Assembly (NCBI RefSeq): GCF_037782385.1
Contig: NZ_JBBEXD010000003.1
Span: forward strand, 372,001 to 436,000
Length of the DNA: 64,000 nt
Direction of reading: 5' to 3'
Origin: Ascidiimonas meishanensis
GTDB lineage: Bacteria > Bacteroidota > Bacteroidia > Flavobacteriales > Flavobacteriaceae
In this document: positions 53,773 through 62,621 of the stretch, piece by piece
Layout of the letters: each line of letters opens with the position of its first letter
Numbering within the stretch: the first letter of the stretch is position 1
Made by a program: the position numbers and the translations under genes
The notes under the pieces: model-generated
Database searches by the model: none
Told to the model about the DNA's origin: nothing
What the model saw: only the letters and a program-made list of their open reading frames with translations

Positions 53773-54684
53773 TTATTTGCCATTCAAGCCCCAGTCATAT
53801 TTTTGATACGAAATACGTGTTGTTTCAGTTATTTCTGTATTCACATAGGGTTTGATAAATGAAATGAGGCTACCTTTTGTTTTAAAATCTTTAGAAAACC
53901 ATCTAAAGATAAGTGAAAGTTCTAGCCGTTTCTCTCCAATGGTATTTTTTGTAGGATCGTTTATAAATATGTTGGTTGCCTCTTCTAATTGTTTTTCTAG
54001 AGTAGCTGCCGTAAAAGCGGTGTTTTGTAGTTTTGGACAAGAAATAGAAGCGCAAACAATGGCAAAATGAATTCTGGGTTCATCCATTTTTCGTAATATT
54101 TTATGCTCTACATCATTCAAATTGTACCATTTTTTGCCTAACTTAAAAAAACGAGTACCCCAAGGATCTTTGATGTCTTTGATACTATTTACAGGATAAT
54201 TATTAAGTATTAATTGCACTGTATAGGCGTTGTAAACATTAATCCAAAATGCTAATTTTTTCTCTTTACTCGCATTTTCATCTATTAAATGCTCTTGTAA
54301 AATTCTTAGATATTTAGTTAGTATGGGTTGATCTTTTTTTAAACCAGCATAATTTACAAAGCCATTTTCTGCAACATGTTTTTGTAATAATAGATTCCAT
54401 AACTCATGAATATTTGAAGTAATCGCTTTTTCAGTTTTTTCTTCAGAAGGAATCTGTATGCTGTCTTTGGATAAAGGCTGCTCTTCAATTACCTTGTTTT
54501 TTGAATCGTTTATCAAAGAATCTTTCTTGCTGAAATTATCTTTTTCTATAATAGGAGCCATCACCCCATTTTTTGAGACGTCCTTGTTAACACTTGCTTT
54601 TATGACTCTTTTTGAAGAATTACAGCTACTAAAGACGTTGAAACTTATAAGTAACAAAAAGATCTGTATAAGGTTGATTTTCAT
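53773..54684 (-). CDS. DUF547-domain lipoprotein
   Basis: 303 aa. Lipoprotein signal FNVFSSCNSS (Cys 20), a charged Lys/Ser/Glu-rich linker (about 25-90), then the DUF547 domain: FVNYAGLKKDQ, KLAFWINVYNAYTVQLIL (about 145-162), DPWGTRFFKLGKKWYNLNDVEH, RIHFAIVCASISCPKL (about 208-223). The conserved AFWINVYNA, Cys and His residues are retained. The function of DUF547 is unsettled. It lies between arsM and the glycosyltransferase, 112 bp after the former, so it is either part of or appended to the arsenosugar unit. Confidence 0.8.
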   Translation of the reverse strand: MKINLIQIFLLLISFNVFSSCNSSKRVIKASVNKDVSKNGVMAPIIEKDNFSKKDSLINDSKNKVIEEQPLSKDSIQIPSEEKTEKAITSNIHELWNLLLQKHVAENGFVNYAGLKKDQPILTKYLRILQEHLIDENASKEKKLAFWINVYNAYTVQLILNNYPVNSIKDIKDPWGTRFFKLGKKWYNLNDVEHKILRKMDEPRIHFAIVCASISCPKLQNTAFTAATLEKQLEEATNIFINDPTKNTIGEKRLELSLIFRWFSKDFKTKGSLISFIKPYVNTEITETTRISYQKYDWGLNGK

Positions 54685-54796
54685 GATTTTTGATTTGGGA
54701 TTAAGGCGTCTATAAAAAGAATAATGCTACTGAAATATCCATTGCTTCCGTAGATTGGTCTAATTTTTAATGAATACCTTACCTCAAATTGAAAAA

Positions 54797-55768
54797 TTAA
54801 CAGCAGCCACCGCCGTCGTAATGAAAAGTAGCTTCTGAAATAAAAATATCATCCCTCTTAAGACTTGCAATTGCAGCGGCTGTTTTGTCGCAAATAGCCA
54901 AGGGTTGATTTTTTAATAGAATATGTCCTTTAGTATCATCAAAATAATCTTCCTCACCATAGTAGATAGCTGCTTTACCCGTAAATATACAGGGTCCATC
55001 TTCTGGCATAGGGTCTTTAATAGCGGCTACCTCTATAGACTCAATATAGATGATTTCTTTTGTGGGATAATGAACAGGATCAAGAATGCGGTAAGGCTTT
55101 CTGGCTCTTATTTCAATAGTTCCAAATCCGGCATCGGTGAGCATTTTAACATATTCAGCAATAGGAAGGCTTCCGCTGAGGCACAAAGCACGTAATCTTT
55201 CGTCATTTCTCAATGTGTCATTCATAGGCTGTTCACAGGTAGGATCACTCATAACCAATCTCCCATGAGGTTTAAGAACGCGATACATTTCAGCAATGGC
55301 CTTTTTTAATTCTTCCATTTTAAAGATATTAAAAAGACAGTTTTGGGCAGCGACATCAATACTATTATCTGCTACCGGAAGATTCAAGGCATCTCCTTTT
55401 AATAATTCTACATATTCTGATTTGAACCAGTCGTTTTCCGCCTCTGCAATTTTAAAGTTTTTATGTGATGCTGCTAACATTTCGTCTACTACATCTACAC
55501 CAATAACTCCTCCTTTTTGTCTTGAAAAATAGGAAAATTGTAATAACTCCATTCCACCACCAACACCTACATACAATACTTTAGGATTGCGAACCAGATC
55601 TCTAGCGTGTACAGTGCTTCCACAGCCATAGTTCATTTCCTGCATAATTTTAGGAATGCTAAGCCCAGGAAGTTCCCAAATAGGGTTTGTGGTGCAACAA
55701 AGTCCTACGTCTGGTGTTAAGGCTGCTTCTCTATATACGTCTTTGGTAGTTTCAAGGTATGACATCAT
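54797..55768 (-). CDS. arsM: Arsenosugar-type arsenite S-adenosylmethionine methyltransferase
   Basis: Methylates arsenite stepwise to dimethylarsenic, the entry to arsenosugars. 323 aa. Class I SAM motif VLYVGVGGGMELLQFSYF (about 64-81), GVDVVDEM, NCLFNIFKMEELKKAIAEMYRVLKP (about 143-167). Cys candidates for arsenic binding are LCCTTNP (about 23-29), GCGSTVHA (about 48-55), DPTCEQP (about 175-181), ALCLSG, and a C-terminal GGGCC. Starts within the TAA of the phosphorylase gene (one-base overlap). The context with ArsS makes this assignment firm. Confidence 0.87.
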   Translation of the reverse strand: MMSYLETTKDVYREAALTPDVGLCCTTNPIWELPGLSIPKIMQEMNYGCGSTVHARDLVRNPKVLYVGVGGGMELLQFSYFSRQKGGVIGVDVVDEMLAASHKNFKIAEAENDWFKSEYVELLKGDALNLPVADNSIDVAAQNCLFNIFKMEELKKAIAEMYRVLKPHGRLVMSDPTCEQPMNDTLRNDERLRALCLSGSLPIAEYVKMLTDAGFGTIEIRARKPYRILDPVHYPTKEIIYIESIEVAAIKDPMPEDGPCIFTGKAAIYYGEEDYFDDTKGHILLKNQPLAICDKTAAAIASLKRDDIFISEATFHYDGGGCC

Positions 55769-56583
55769 TAAATGGTTTTAATAAGTTCTTTAAAAAGGGT
55801 AATCATTTTAGGTTCTGCTTTCCCAGCCACTTCTATTATTTCTTGCACATTAACAGGTTTAAGGTTGTCTGGATTACATTCATCTGTTAATACAGATACC
55901 GCTACACAGGGTAAGTTTAGATGATTTGCTACAATAACTTCAGGTACTGTACTCATACCCACAGCATCCGCTCCAATAATTTTCAGATAGCGATATTCTG
56001 CCTTGGTTTCTAGTTGTGGCCCTACAACAGATGCATACACTCCTCTATGCAATACTATATCTTTACGAGTTGCAATCTCTAATAGCTTTTCACCCATTTC
56101 TGGGTTGTAAGGCTCACTCATATCTGCAAAGCGCTCTCCATATTCAGAAACGTTTTTAAAAGCTAAAGGCGATCCTCCCTGCAAATTGATATGATCTTCA
56201 ATAAGCATCAAATCTCCTTTCTTATAATCTAAATTGATGGCTCCCGCTGCATTGGAAATTAAAAGTTTAGAAATACCAAGTCCATGCATGATTCTAATTG
56301 GATAGGTGATGTCAATAAAATCATAACCCTCATAGAGATGAAATCTGCCTTGCATCACTACCACTTTTTTCTCTTCTATGGTTCCATAAATCAATTTTCC
56401 TGTATGGAATTCAACGGTTGCCAATGGAAAAAATGGAATATGATTGTAATGTGCTACAATTTGATTTTCAATTTCGTCAACAAGTTGCCCTAATCCTGTA
56501 CCTAGTACAATCCCTATATCTGGATTATGAAACCCTTTTTCTTGTAAATAGCTGGTAGTTTCTTGAAGTTGTTTTGTTGTCAT
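55768..56583 (-). CDS. Purine nucleoside phosphorylase
   Basis: 271 aa, trimeric-type PNP. IGIVLGTGLGQLVDEI (about 23-38), GRFHLYEGYDFIDITYPIRIM (about 78-98), LLISNAAGAINLDYKKGDLMLI (about 105-126), VGMSTVPEVIVAN (about 206-218) and SVLTDECNPDNL. In the arsenosugar unit it probably removes adenine from 5'-dimethylarsinoyl-adenosine made by ArsS, exposing the ribose for transfer. One-base overlaps with both neighbours show tight coupling. A general purine-salvage role is the alternative. Confidence 0.9.
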   Translation of the reverse strand: MTTKQLQETTSYLQEKGFHNPDIGIVLGTGLGQLVDEIENQIVAHYNHIPFFPLATVEFHTGKLIYGTIEEKKVVVMQGRFHLYEGYDFIDITYPIRIMHGLGISKLLISNAAGAINLDYKKGDLMLIEDHINLQGGSPLAFKNVSEYGERFADMSEPYNPEMGEKLLEIATRKDIVLHRGVYASVVGPQLETKAEYRYLKIIGADAVGMSTVPEVIVANHLNLPCVAVSVLTDECNPDNLKPVNVQEIIEVAGKAEPKMITLFKELIKTI

Positions 56584-57194
56584 TAGTCTGTAGGTTTTAG
56601 AAATGGCTTAAAAGCATGATGGTTCTCAATGTCTTCATATATATCAATATCATTTAATCTTTCAAGTAAATGAATTTTTTTAGTAGTCAGTTGTGCCAGT
56701 GTATCTTTCAAAACGGTTGAGGTACCCCATTTTTTGTTTTCAAAAATTTCAGGAATTAAAGAGGTAAGCCCTAACAAATAGTAACCTCCATCTTCTGCAG
56801 GACCAATTACCACATCATTAGCTTCAAGTTGCCTAAAAGCATCATTAATATGAGCTGGTGTTATATCATACATATCGCTTCCTATAATTAGCATACTTTG
56901 ATAATCATCCTCAAAAGCTTCTTTAAATGCATTCAGCATTCTAATCCCTAAATGTGCTCCTTTTTGTAATTTTTTAGTATAACCGGAAGCATTCCAGATA
57001 TCTTCTTTTTTAATTTCTTCAGAGTAATAAACAAATTTGGATGCCACAATAGGTGTTGTTACCTGAACAGTTCTCTCTAACAAAAACGTATAAATATCTA
57101 ATGCTGTTTGATCTCCAACCGTTTTTGCAAGTCTTGTTTTTACTTTGCCAATAACTGGATTGCGAGTAAATATTAAAAGTGCTCTCTTAGTCAT
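56583..57194 (-). CDS. Arsenosugar-associated transferase (TIGR04282 type)
   Basis: 203 aa nucleotidyl/glycosyl-transferase-like GT-A fold. Opening LLIFTRNPVIGKVKTRLAKTVG (about 6-27), the central IIGSDMYDITPAHINDAF (about 103-120) and VIGPAEDGGYYLLGL (about 129-143). These are the family's nucleotide-binding signatures, related to CofC. The pair TIGR04282/TIGR04283 recurs with ArsS. Overlaps the rhodanese gene by 8 bp and the phosphorylase by one base. Confidence 0.85.
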   Translation of the reverse strand: MTKRALLIFTRNPVIGKVKTRLAKTVGDQTALDIYTFLLERTVQVTTPIVASKFVYYSEEIKKEDIWNASGYTKKLQKGAHLGIRMLNAFKEAFEDDYQSMLIIGSDMYDITPAHINDAFRQLEANDVVIGPAEDGGYYLLGLTSLIPEIFENKKWGTSTVLKDTLAQLTTKKIHLLERLNDIDIYEDIENHHAFKPFLKPTD

Positions 57195-57693
57195 ATATTT
57201 TTTCTCCTTTTCTCAGGTAAACACCCCATAACCTAGAATATGCATGTACCTTTTCAGTTTCTTTATTAGCAGTATCTACCACAGCATATCCTTTATTTTT
57301 CCATTCAAAAATACCTCCGTAAACATTAAAAATATGCTTGTACCCCATCTTTTTTAGCTTTTTTGCAATTTTATGGCTACGAATCCCAATAGAGCAATAA
57401 ATTGCTATAGGCTTTTCTCTATTGCTTACTAACTTTTTTATTTCTTCTTTGCTAAAGTATTCAAACCCAACAAAAATAGCATCTTTCAAATGGCTTACTT
57501 GATATTCATTTGGCTCTCTGGCATCAAGTATTGCAAATGAATCTAGATTCTGTTGTAAACTATCCACCGTAATATACGGGATTTCTTTGCTATTAAATTT
57601 TTGAAGTAAAAAATACAAAGATTCTTGAGCGCTTGAAGTTTTAACCAGAAAAAGGCTAAAGCAGCAAATAAATATGAAAACTTTCTTATGCAT
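57187..57693 (-). CDS. Exported rhodanese-like protein
   Basis: 168 aa. Signal peptide (IFICCFSLFLVKTSSAQ, cleaved about residue 22), then one rhodanese domain: FAILDAREPNEYQVSHLKDA (about 52-71), catalytic loop YCSIGIRSHKIAKKLKKMG (Cys about 99), HIFNVYGGIFEWKNKGY. Presumably a periplasmic sulfurtransferase or a thiol/arsenic handling protein. It starts 3 bp after arsS stops. Its role in the arsenosugar route is inferred from position alone. Confidence 0.85.
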   Translation of the reverse strand: MHKKVFIFICCFSLFLVKTSSAQESLYFLLQKFNSKEIPYITVDSLQQNLDSFAILDAREPNEYQVSHLKDAIFVGFEYFSKEEIKKLVSNREKPIAIYCSIGIRSHKIAKKLKKMGYKHIFNVYGGIFEWKNKGYAVVDTANKETEKVHAYSRLWGVYLRKGEKIYD

Positions 57694-57696
57694 AAA

Positions 57697-58752
57697 TTAA
57701 GCTACGGTGCCTTGACAACTACTCCCAGCGCCCGCAGTGCAACCGTAGCAATGTTGCGAAATGATTATTTTGCGATTTTGAAGTACGTCTTCGTTATAAT
57801 TAGAGATATGTTTTACTTTGGAGGCAACCTTCAAGTCTAGCATCTGATTAAAATCACAATCATACAACCAGCCATCCCAACTTATGGAAATGGTGTTGGT
57901 ACACATTACGTTTTTTACAGCCGAAGGATTAAACGCTTCTACTAAGGCATACATATAATCTTCATAGTTTTCTGAAGCAATTAAATATTCGAGAAAACGA
58001 CTTATGGGCAAATTAGTAATTGTAAATAACTGATTAAAATAGATGCCAAAATCTTCTTTAAGCGCTTTTTTAAAGTCACGTTCCATTGCATCTTGATCTG
58101 ACGGCAGAAACGCACCAGAAGGATTGTAAACCAAGTCTAATTTTAGATTAGTTTCCTCCATACCATAGCCTACCTCATTTAACATTTGTAAGGCTTTGAT
58201 GGATGCGTCAAAAACCCCGTTTCCTCTCTGTTTATCTGTTTTGTTTCTTTTATAGAAAGGTAGTGAAGACACTACATGAACATTGTGTTTTTTAAAAAAT
58301 TCTGGTAAATCATGGTATTTCTTGTTCGCTACAATAATAGTGAGATTAGAACGTACAATGAAGTCTTTAATTCCCGCTTTGCTTGCTTCTTCAACAAACC
58401 ATCTGAAATCAGGATTCATTTCTGGAGCGCCCCCAGTTAGATCCAAAGTATGAGCTCCTGTGTTTTTAATAACTTCCAGACATTGTTTCATGGTTTCACG
58501 GGTCATGATTTCTTTTCTGTCTGGACCTGCATCTACATGGCAATGTGAACATACTTGATTGCACATATATCCTATATTTATTTGCAGGATCTCTAGCTTT
58601 TTAGGCTTTAGGGGAAAATTACCATTTTGTGTAATTTTTTCTTTAAAAGTAGGGAGTTCGCCAGAAGCGAAAATACCATTTGAGAGAAACTCTATTTGCT
58701 TATGTGTGTTAGCAAGTTCATTCTTTCTGGCTAGCAGCGATTTTTGTGCCAT
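57697..58752 (-). CDS. arsS: Arsenosugar biosynthesis radical SAM protein
   Basis: Forms the adenosyl-arsenic bond in arsenosugar synthesis. 351 aa. Radical SAM cluster motif CNQVCSHC (about 65-72), DLTGGAPEMNPDFRW (about 99-113), and NLKLDLVYNPSGAFLP. C-terminal Cys-rich auxiliary segments are MCTNTISISWDGWLYDCDFNQ (about 287-307) and HCYGCTAGAGSSCQG (about 335-349). No selenocysteine is required; ordinary Cys codons are present. It follows the AhpD-like gene by 38 bp and precedes the rhodanese gene by 3 bp. Confidence 0.9.
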   Translation of the reverse strand: MAQKSLLARKNELANTHKQIEFLSNGIFASGELPTFKEKITQNGNFPLKPKKLEILQINIGYMCNQVCSHCHVDAGPDRKEIMTRETMKQCLEVIKNTGAHTLDLTGGAPEMNPDFRWFVEEASKAGIKDFIVRSNLTIIVANKKYHDLPEFFKKHNVHVVSSLPFYKRNKTDKQRGNGVFDASIKALQMLNEVGYGMEETNLKLDLVYNPSGAFLPSDQDAMERDFKKALKEDFGIYFNQLFTITNLPISRFLEYLIASENYEDYMYALVEAFNPSAVKNVMCTNTISISWDGWLYDCDFNQMLDLKVASKVKHISNYNEDVLQNRKIIISQHCYGCTAGAGSSCQGTVA

Positions 58753-58790
58753 TTATTTTTATTCTTTTCTTAAAAACAGGAAGCCAAATG

Positions 58791-59126
58791 CTACATGCTT
58801 AATTTATCATATTTATTCATCATTTGAACTCCGTGTACCAATGTAGCACCACCTTTTATAGCTGCACCTACATGTACTGCCTCCATCATTTCTTCTTTCT
58901 CAATGCCTCTTTCAAGTCCATCTTTTGTGTAAGCATCAATACAATATGGGCATTGAACTACATGAGAAACTGCTAAAGCAATTAATGATTTTTCCCGAGC
59001 GGATAAGGCGCCCTCTTCAAATACTTTTCCATAGTACTCAAAAAACTTGGTTCCTAATTCTTCATTCCATTCTGTAATGTTGCCAAATTTTTTAAGATCT
59101 GCCGGATCGTAATATGTTTTTTGCAT
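58791..59126 (-). CDS. AhpD-like carboxymuconolactone decarboxylase-family protein
   Basis: 111 aa, first gene of the arsenosugar operon. Redox-active CPYCIDAYTKDGLERG (CxxC about 59-62) in the AhpD/CMD fold, with SAREKSLIALAVSHVVQ before it. This small peroxidase-like family recurs beside ArsS and is usually named arsenosugar biosynthesis-associated. It could reduce arsenic(V) intermediates or handle thiols; that is speculation. A 14-bp palindrome lies 24 bp upstream. Confidence 0.85.
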   Translation of the reverse strand: MQKTYYDPADLKKFGNITEWNEELGTKFFEYYGKVFEEGALSAREKSLIALAVSHVVQCPYCIDAYTKDGLERGIEKEEMMEAVHVGAAIKGGATLVHGVQMMNKYDKLSM

Positions 59127-59143
59127 GTATTTTCTTTTTTAAG

Positions 59144-59182
59144 ATGCTAAAGATAATTATCTTCTATGACATTTCTTAGCAT
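59144..59182. promoter_or_regulatory. Nested inverted repeats upstream of the arsenosugar operon
   Basis: AAGATAATTATCTT (59150-59163) is a perfect 14-bp palindrome. An outer pair, ATGCTAA (59144-59150) and TTAGCAT (59176-59182), brackets it. It is 24 bp before the first gene of the operon and lies between divergent genes. It looks like an operator; the GATAAT half-site is vaguely Fur-like. No regulator gene is adjacent. Confidence 0.4.
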
Positions 59183-59365
59183 TGTAATTAGACGGAATAA
59201 ATCATTAAAGATTACGTTTCATCTTAATTTTTTATATTGCTTCATTCAATTTTTATAACTTAACGTCCTTAATTATCTTTCAAAAACTCATTTTAAGTGG
59301 TGTGTTAACTTGATTTTATGATAGTTAAGTTCATAGTTACATATTTTAATTCTGATTTAATCAAC

Positions 59366-60943
59366 ATGGAAATCAAACGATTTTTTCTCTCCCTTGCCAG
59401 TTGTTTATTTTTAGTAACGGGTTGTAAAGAACCTATTAAGAATGCAGAAAAAGAGCGAAAAGAGGTCAAAAGGACAATAGCTACTTTTAAAGAAAAGTAT
59501 CGTCCTCAGTTTCATTTTTCTCCTTCTGAAAAATGGATGAATGATCCCAATGGACTTGTATATCATAAAGGAGTGTATCATTTGTTTTATCAGTATTATC
59601 CAGACGATATTGTTTGGGGACCTATGCACTGGGGACATGCAATTAGTAAGGATATGATTTTATGGGAACACAAACCTATAGCTCTTTATCCTGATGAAAA
59701 CGGACTCATATTTTCTGGTAGTGCTGTTGTTGATAAAAATAATTCAAGCGGTTTTGGAAGTAAAGAAAACCCGCCCTTGATAGCTATTTTTACGTACCAT
59801 AATATGGAAGGTGAAAAAGCAGGGACACTTGATTTTCAAACGCAGGGTATTGCATATAGTCTTGATAATGGAGAAACATGGAAGAAGTATGAAGGAAATC
59901 CTGTGATTCCAAATAATACTGGGATAAAAGATTTTAGAGATCCAAAAGTATTTTGGCATGAAGCTTCTGGAAAATGGATTCTGGTCTTGGTGGCAAAAGA
60001 TCACGCCAGAATATATAGCTCAAACAATTTAAAAAAATGGACATACCTAAGCGAATTTGGCAAGAATAATGGGGCACATGGCGGTGTTTGGGAATGCCCA
60101 GATCTTTTTCCGTTAAAGGTTGCAGATTCTGACGAAGAAAAATGGGTATTAATTATTAGTATAAATCCTGGGGCACCAAATGGGGGTTCTGGCACGCAAT
60201 ATTTTATTGGAGATTTTGATGGAAACGAATTTACATCCAATCAAAAAGAGCCTAAATGGATAGATTATGGTACAGATAATTATGCTGGGATTACTTATAA
60301 CAATACACCTAATAAAGAAAGAATCTTTATAGGTTGGATGAGTAATTGGAATTATGCAAGAGATACCCCTACCCAAGTCTGGAGAAGTGCCATGACGTTG
60401 CCTAGGGAATTATCATTGCACAAAATAAACACAGATTATTTTCTGTATAATTATCCGCTGAAAACCTTAGAAAGAGTAATTGAAAAAGGTACTCCAAGCA
60501 AAATTAAAACTGCTAATAAGATAATGTTAGAAGCTGCTAATTTTAATGAGTCTGAAGTAATGTTCAAAACCGCTAATCGTAATTTTGAGCTTGCTTTTTC
60601 TAACGCAGAAGGCGATGTTTTTTCTTTGTATATGAATGGAGCAAAAAATAAATTTATAGTAGATAGAACAAAATCAGGTAGTGTTGATTTCCAAGAGAGT
60701 TTTGGAAGTAGTTCTCATGAGATGTCTATAGAAGGACTACCGGAAGGTAAAATAGAACTGAGGATTGTAATGGATTGGTCCTCTGCTGAAGTATTTATAA
60801 ACAAGGGGCAATATGTAATGACTCAGCAATTATTCCCTACCTCCAATTTCACTAAATTGAAAATTGAAAATAAAGAATTGAATAAACATCTTGTATTTTC
60901 TGAATTCGAAAATAACATTATAAATTCTATTTGGAATGAATAA
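59366..60943 (+). CDS. GH32 fructan hydrolase lipoprotein (levanase/inulinase type)
   Basis: 525 aa. I use ATG 59366 because it opens the lipoprotein signal (FLSLASCLFLVTGC, Cys about 20); an in-frame ATG at 59318 would prepend 16 residues. GH32 signatures are WMNDPNG (nucleophile Asp, about 56-62), FRDPKVF (about 190-196) and WECPDLF (acid/base Glu, about 241-247). A C-terminal beta-sandwich domain follows from about 380. Anchored exo-acting fructanase that releases fructose. Its end overlaps the sugar-porter start by 8 bp. Confidence 0.93.
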   Translation: MEIKRFFLSLASCLFLVTGCKEPIKNAEKERKEVKRTIATFKEKYRPQFHFSPSEKWMNDPNGLVYHKGVYHLFYQYYPDDIVWGPMHWGHAISKDMILWEHKPIALYPDENGLIFSGSAVVDKNNSSGFGSKENPPLIAIFTYHNMEGEKAGTLDFQTQGIAYSLDNGETWKKYEGNPVIPNNTGIKDFRDPKVFWHEASGKWILVLVAKDHARIYSSNNLKKWTYLSEFGKNNGAHGGVWECPDLFPLKVADSDEEKWVLIISINPGAPNGGSGTQYFIGDFDGNEFTSNQKEPKWIDYGTDNYAGITYNNTPNKERIFIGWMSNWNYARDTPTQVWRSAMTLPRELSLHKINTDYFLYNYPLKTLERVIEKGTPSKIKTANKIMLEAANFNESEVMFKTANRNFELAFSNAEGDVFSLYMNGAKNKFIVDRTKSGSVDFQESFGSSSHEMSIEGLPEGKIELRIVMDWSSAEVFINKGQYVMTQQLFPTSNFTKLKIENKELNKHLVFSEFENNIINSIWNE

Positions 60944-62252
60944 AATTATAGGTTGGTCTATAACGGCCGCACTTGCTGGATTTTTGTTTGGATTTGATAC
61001 GGTAGTAATTTCTGGTGCAGAACAAAAATTACAACTTCTTTGGGATTCTTCAGATCGTTTTCATGGTTTGGTTGTTATCTCATCTGCCTTATGGGGTACA
61101 GTGCTTGGAGCAATTTTTGGAGGATTTCCTACTAATAAAATCGGGAGAAAACAAACCCTTATTTGGATAGGGGTGCTTTACTTTATATCCGCATTAGGAT
61201 CTTCTTTGGTAGATGGCCCCTGGGCATTTGCTGTATTTCGTTTTTTGGGAGGTTTAGGTGTAGGAGCTTCTACTATAGCAGCCCCTGCCTACGTATCTGA
61301 AATTGCACCAAAAAAATACCGAGGTTCACTGGTATCTTTGTATCAATTTAATATTGTATTAGGCATATTGGTTGCGTTTTTCTCTAATTATTTGTTGAAT
61401 GATGTGGGTGAGAATGCGTGGAGATGGATGATAGGAATTGAAGCGATACCCGCTTTTATCTATTGTGTTTTCGTATTTACTGTACCCAAAAGCCCACGGT
61501 GGTTATTGGCCAAAGGAAAAAAAGAAGAAGCCAAAAAAGTATTACGACTTATAGATTCTTCCAGAGATATTGACAAGCAAATAGCAGAGTTGGAGGGAGC
61601 ATTTGGAAAACATGAAACACAGGAAAATATTTTTATGAAAAAGTATCGTTTTCCATTAATATTGGCTTTTCTTATTGCATTTTTTAATCAATTTTCAGGC
61701 ATCAATGCCTTCTTGTATTATGCACCAAGAATCTTTGCAGAAGCAGGCTTAGAAGAAAGTACGGCATTGCTTAGTAGCATTGGAATTGGGGTTACCAATT
61801 TGGTGTTCACTTTAGTGGGTGTTTTTCTCATAGATAGATTAGGAAGAAAACAGCTTATGTATATAGGCTCTGTGGGTTATATAATTTCTTTGTCTTTGGT
61901 AGCAATGGCATTTTTATTGGGTTGGCAAGGTATGGCAGTTCCTGTTTTTTTGTTTCTTTTTATTGCTTCCCACGCCATTGGGCAAGGTGCAGTAATTTGG
62001 GTATTTATCTCTGAAATTTTCCCAAATCATATAAGGGCATCTGGCCAATCTTTTGGTTGTTCTACCCATTGGGTTTTGGCAGCTATAATACCCGCTTTAG
62101 TTCCTTGGGCAATTAATTCTATTGGCGCAGGAATGGTGTTTGCTTTTTTTGCTTTTATGATGGTGTTGCAGTTAGTCTTTGTACATTTTATGATGCCTGA
62201 AACCAAAGGAGTTTCTCTAGAAGAATTGGCCAAAAAATTAGTAAAGAATTGA
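60936..62252 (+). CDS. Sugar porter MFS transporter (probable fructose permease)
   Basis: 438 aa, twelve predicted helices. Sugar-porter signatures are NKIGRKQTL (about 68-76), PKSPRWLLAKGKKEEAKKVL (PESPRWL-like, about 184-203), FFNQFSGINAFLYYAPRIF (about 249-267), DRLGRKQLM (about 304-312) and C-terminal PETKGVSLEELA. Starts 8 bp inside the GH32 gene. The pair would take up the fructose released by the GH32 enzyme. No fructokinase is in the window. Confidence 0.9.
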   Translation: MNKIIGWSITAALAGFLFGFDTVVISGAEQKLQLLWDSSDRFHGLVVISSALWGTVLGAIFGGFPTNKIGRKQTLIWIGVLYFISALGSSLVDGPWAFAVFRFLGGLGVGASTIAAPAYVSEIAPKKYRGSLVSLYQFNIVLGILVAFFSNYLLNDVGENAWRWMIGIEAIPAFIYCVFVFTVPKSPRWLLAKGKKEEAKKVLRLIDSSRDIDKQIAELEGAFGKHETQENIFMKKYRFPLILAFLIAFFNQFSGINAFLYYAPRIFAEAGLEESTALLSSIGIGVTNLVFTLVGVFLIDRLGRKQLMYIGSVGYIISLSLVAMAFLLGWQGMAVPVFLFLFIASHAIGQGAVIWVFISEIFPNHIRASGQSFGCSTHWVLAAIIPALVPWAINSIGAGMVFAFFAFMMVLQLVFVHFMMPETKGVSLEELAKKLVKN

Positions 62253-62312
62253 GGTGTTTTTTTACTGAAATATCCATTGTATTTTTAATAAGCATTAGAA
62301 TAACATACTTCA

Positions 62313-62459
62313 ATGAAAATTATTGAAAGTTATTGGTCAAAGCCTGCACTAATTAAAGATGGGCATGCAGATTCTAAATTTTCTGGTGGATGGCCTGATG
62401 TGAAATATCACTACATGAGTTGGGCACTTAGTTGTCTTAAAATTAAAATAAGCTCATAA
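62313..62459 (+). pseudogene. Truncated N-terminal remnant (DUF6734-like)
   Basis: An ATG-initiated 48-codon frame reading MKIIESYWSKPALIKDGHAD, then SGGWPDVKYHYMSWALSCLK, then a divergent tail and TAA. It resembles the N-terminus of a roughly 300-residue Bacteroidetes family (DUF6734, from memory) that begins with a YWSKP motif and continues GGW..KYxYMSWALSCL. The remainder is missing. A perfect 8-bp inverted repeat starts at the break (62448-62455 with 62467-62474). The rest of 62460-62621 holds only a short hairpin at 62608-62623. Confidence 0.45.
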
Positions 62460-62621
62460 TGTTTAAGAGCTTATCTAAAAAGACTACTAGAGGTATGGTA
62501 GTTAGATCAGTAATATAAGCATCGTGCTTGTTGATATCACTGGACTATCTTCATGACATATTTTTTAATGGTATGTTATTGTTAAAGTTATTGGCTTTTC
62601 GATTATCAAAGAGCGGGCTCT

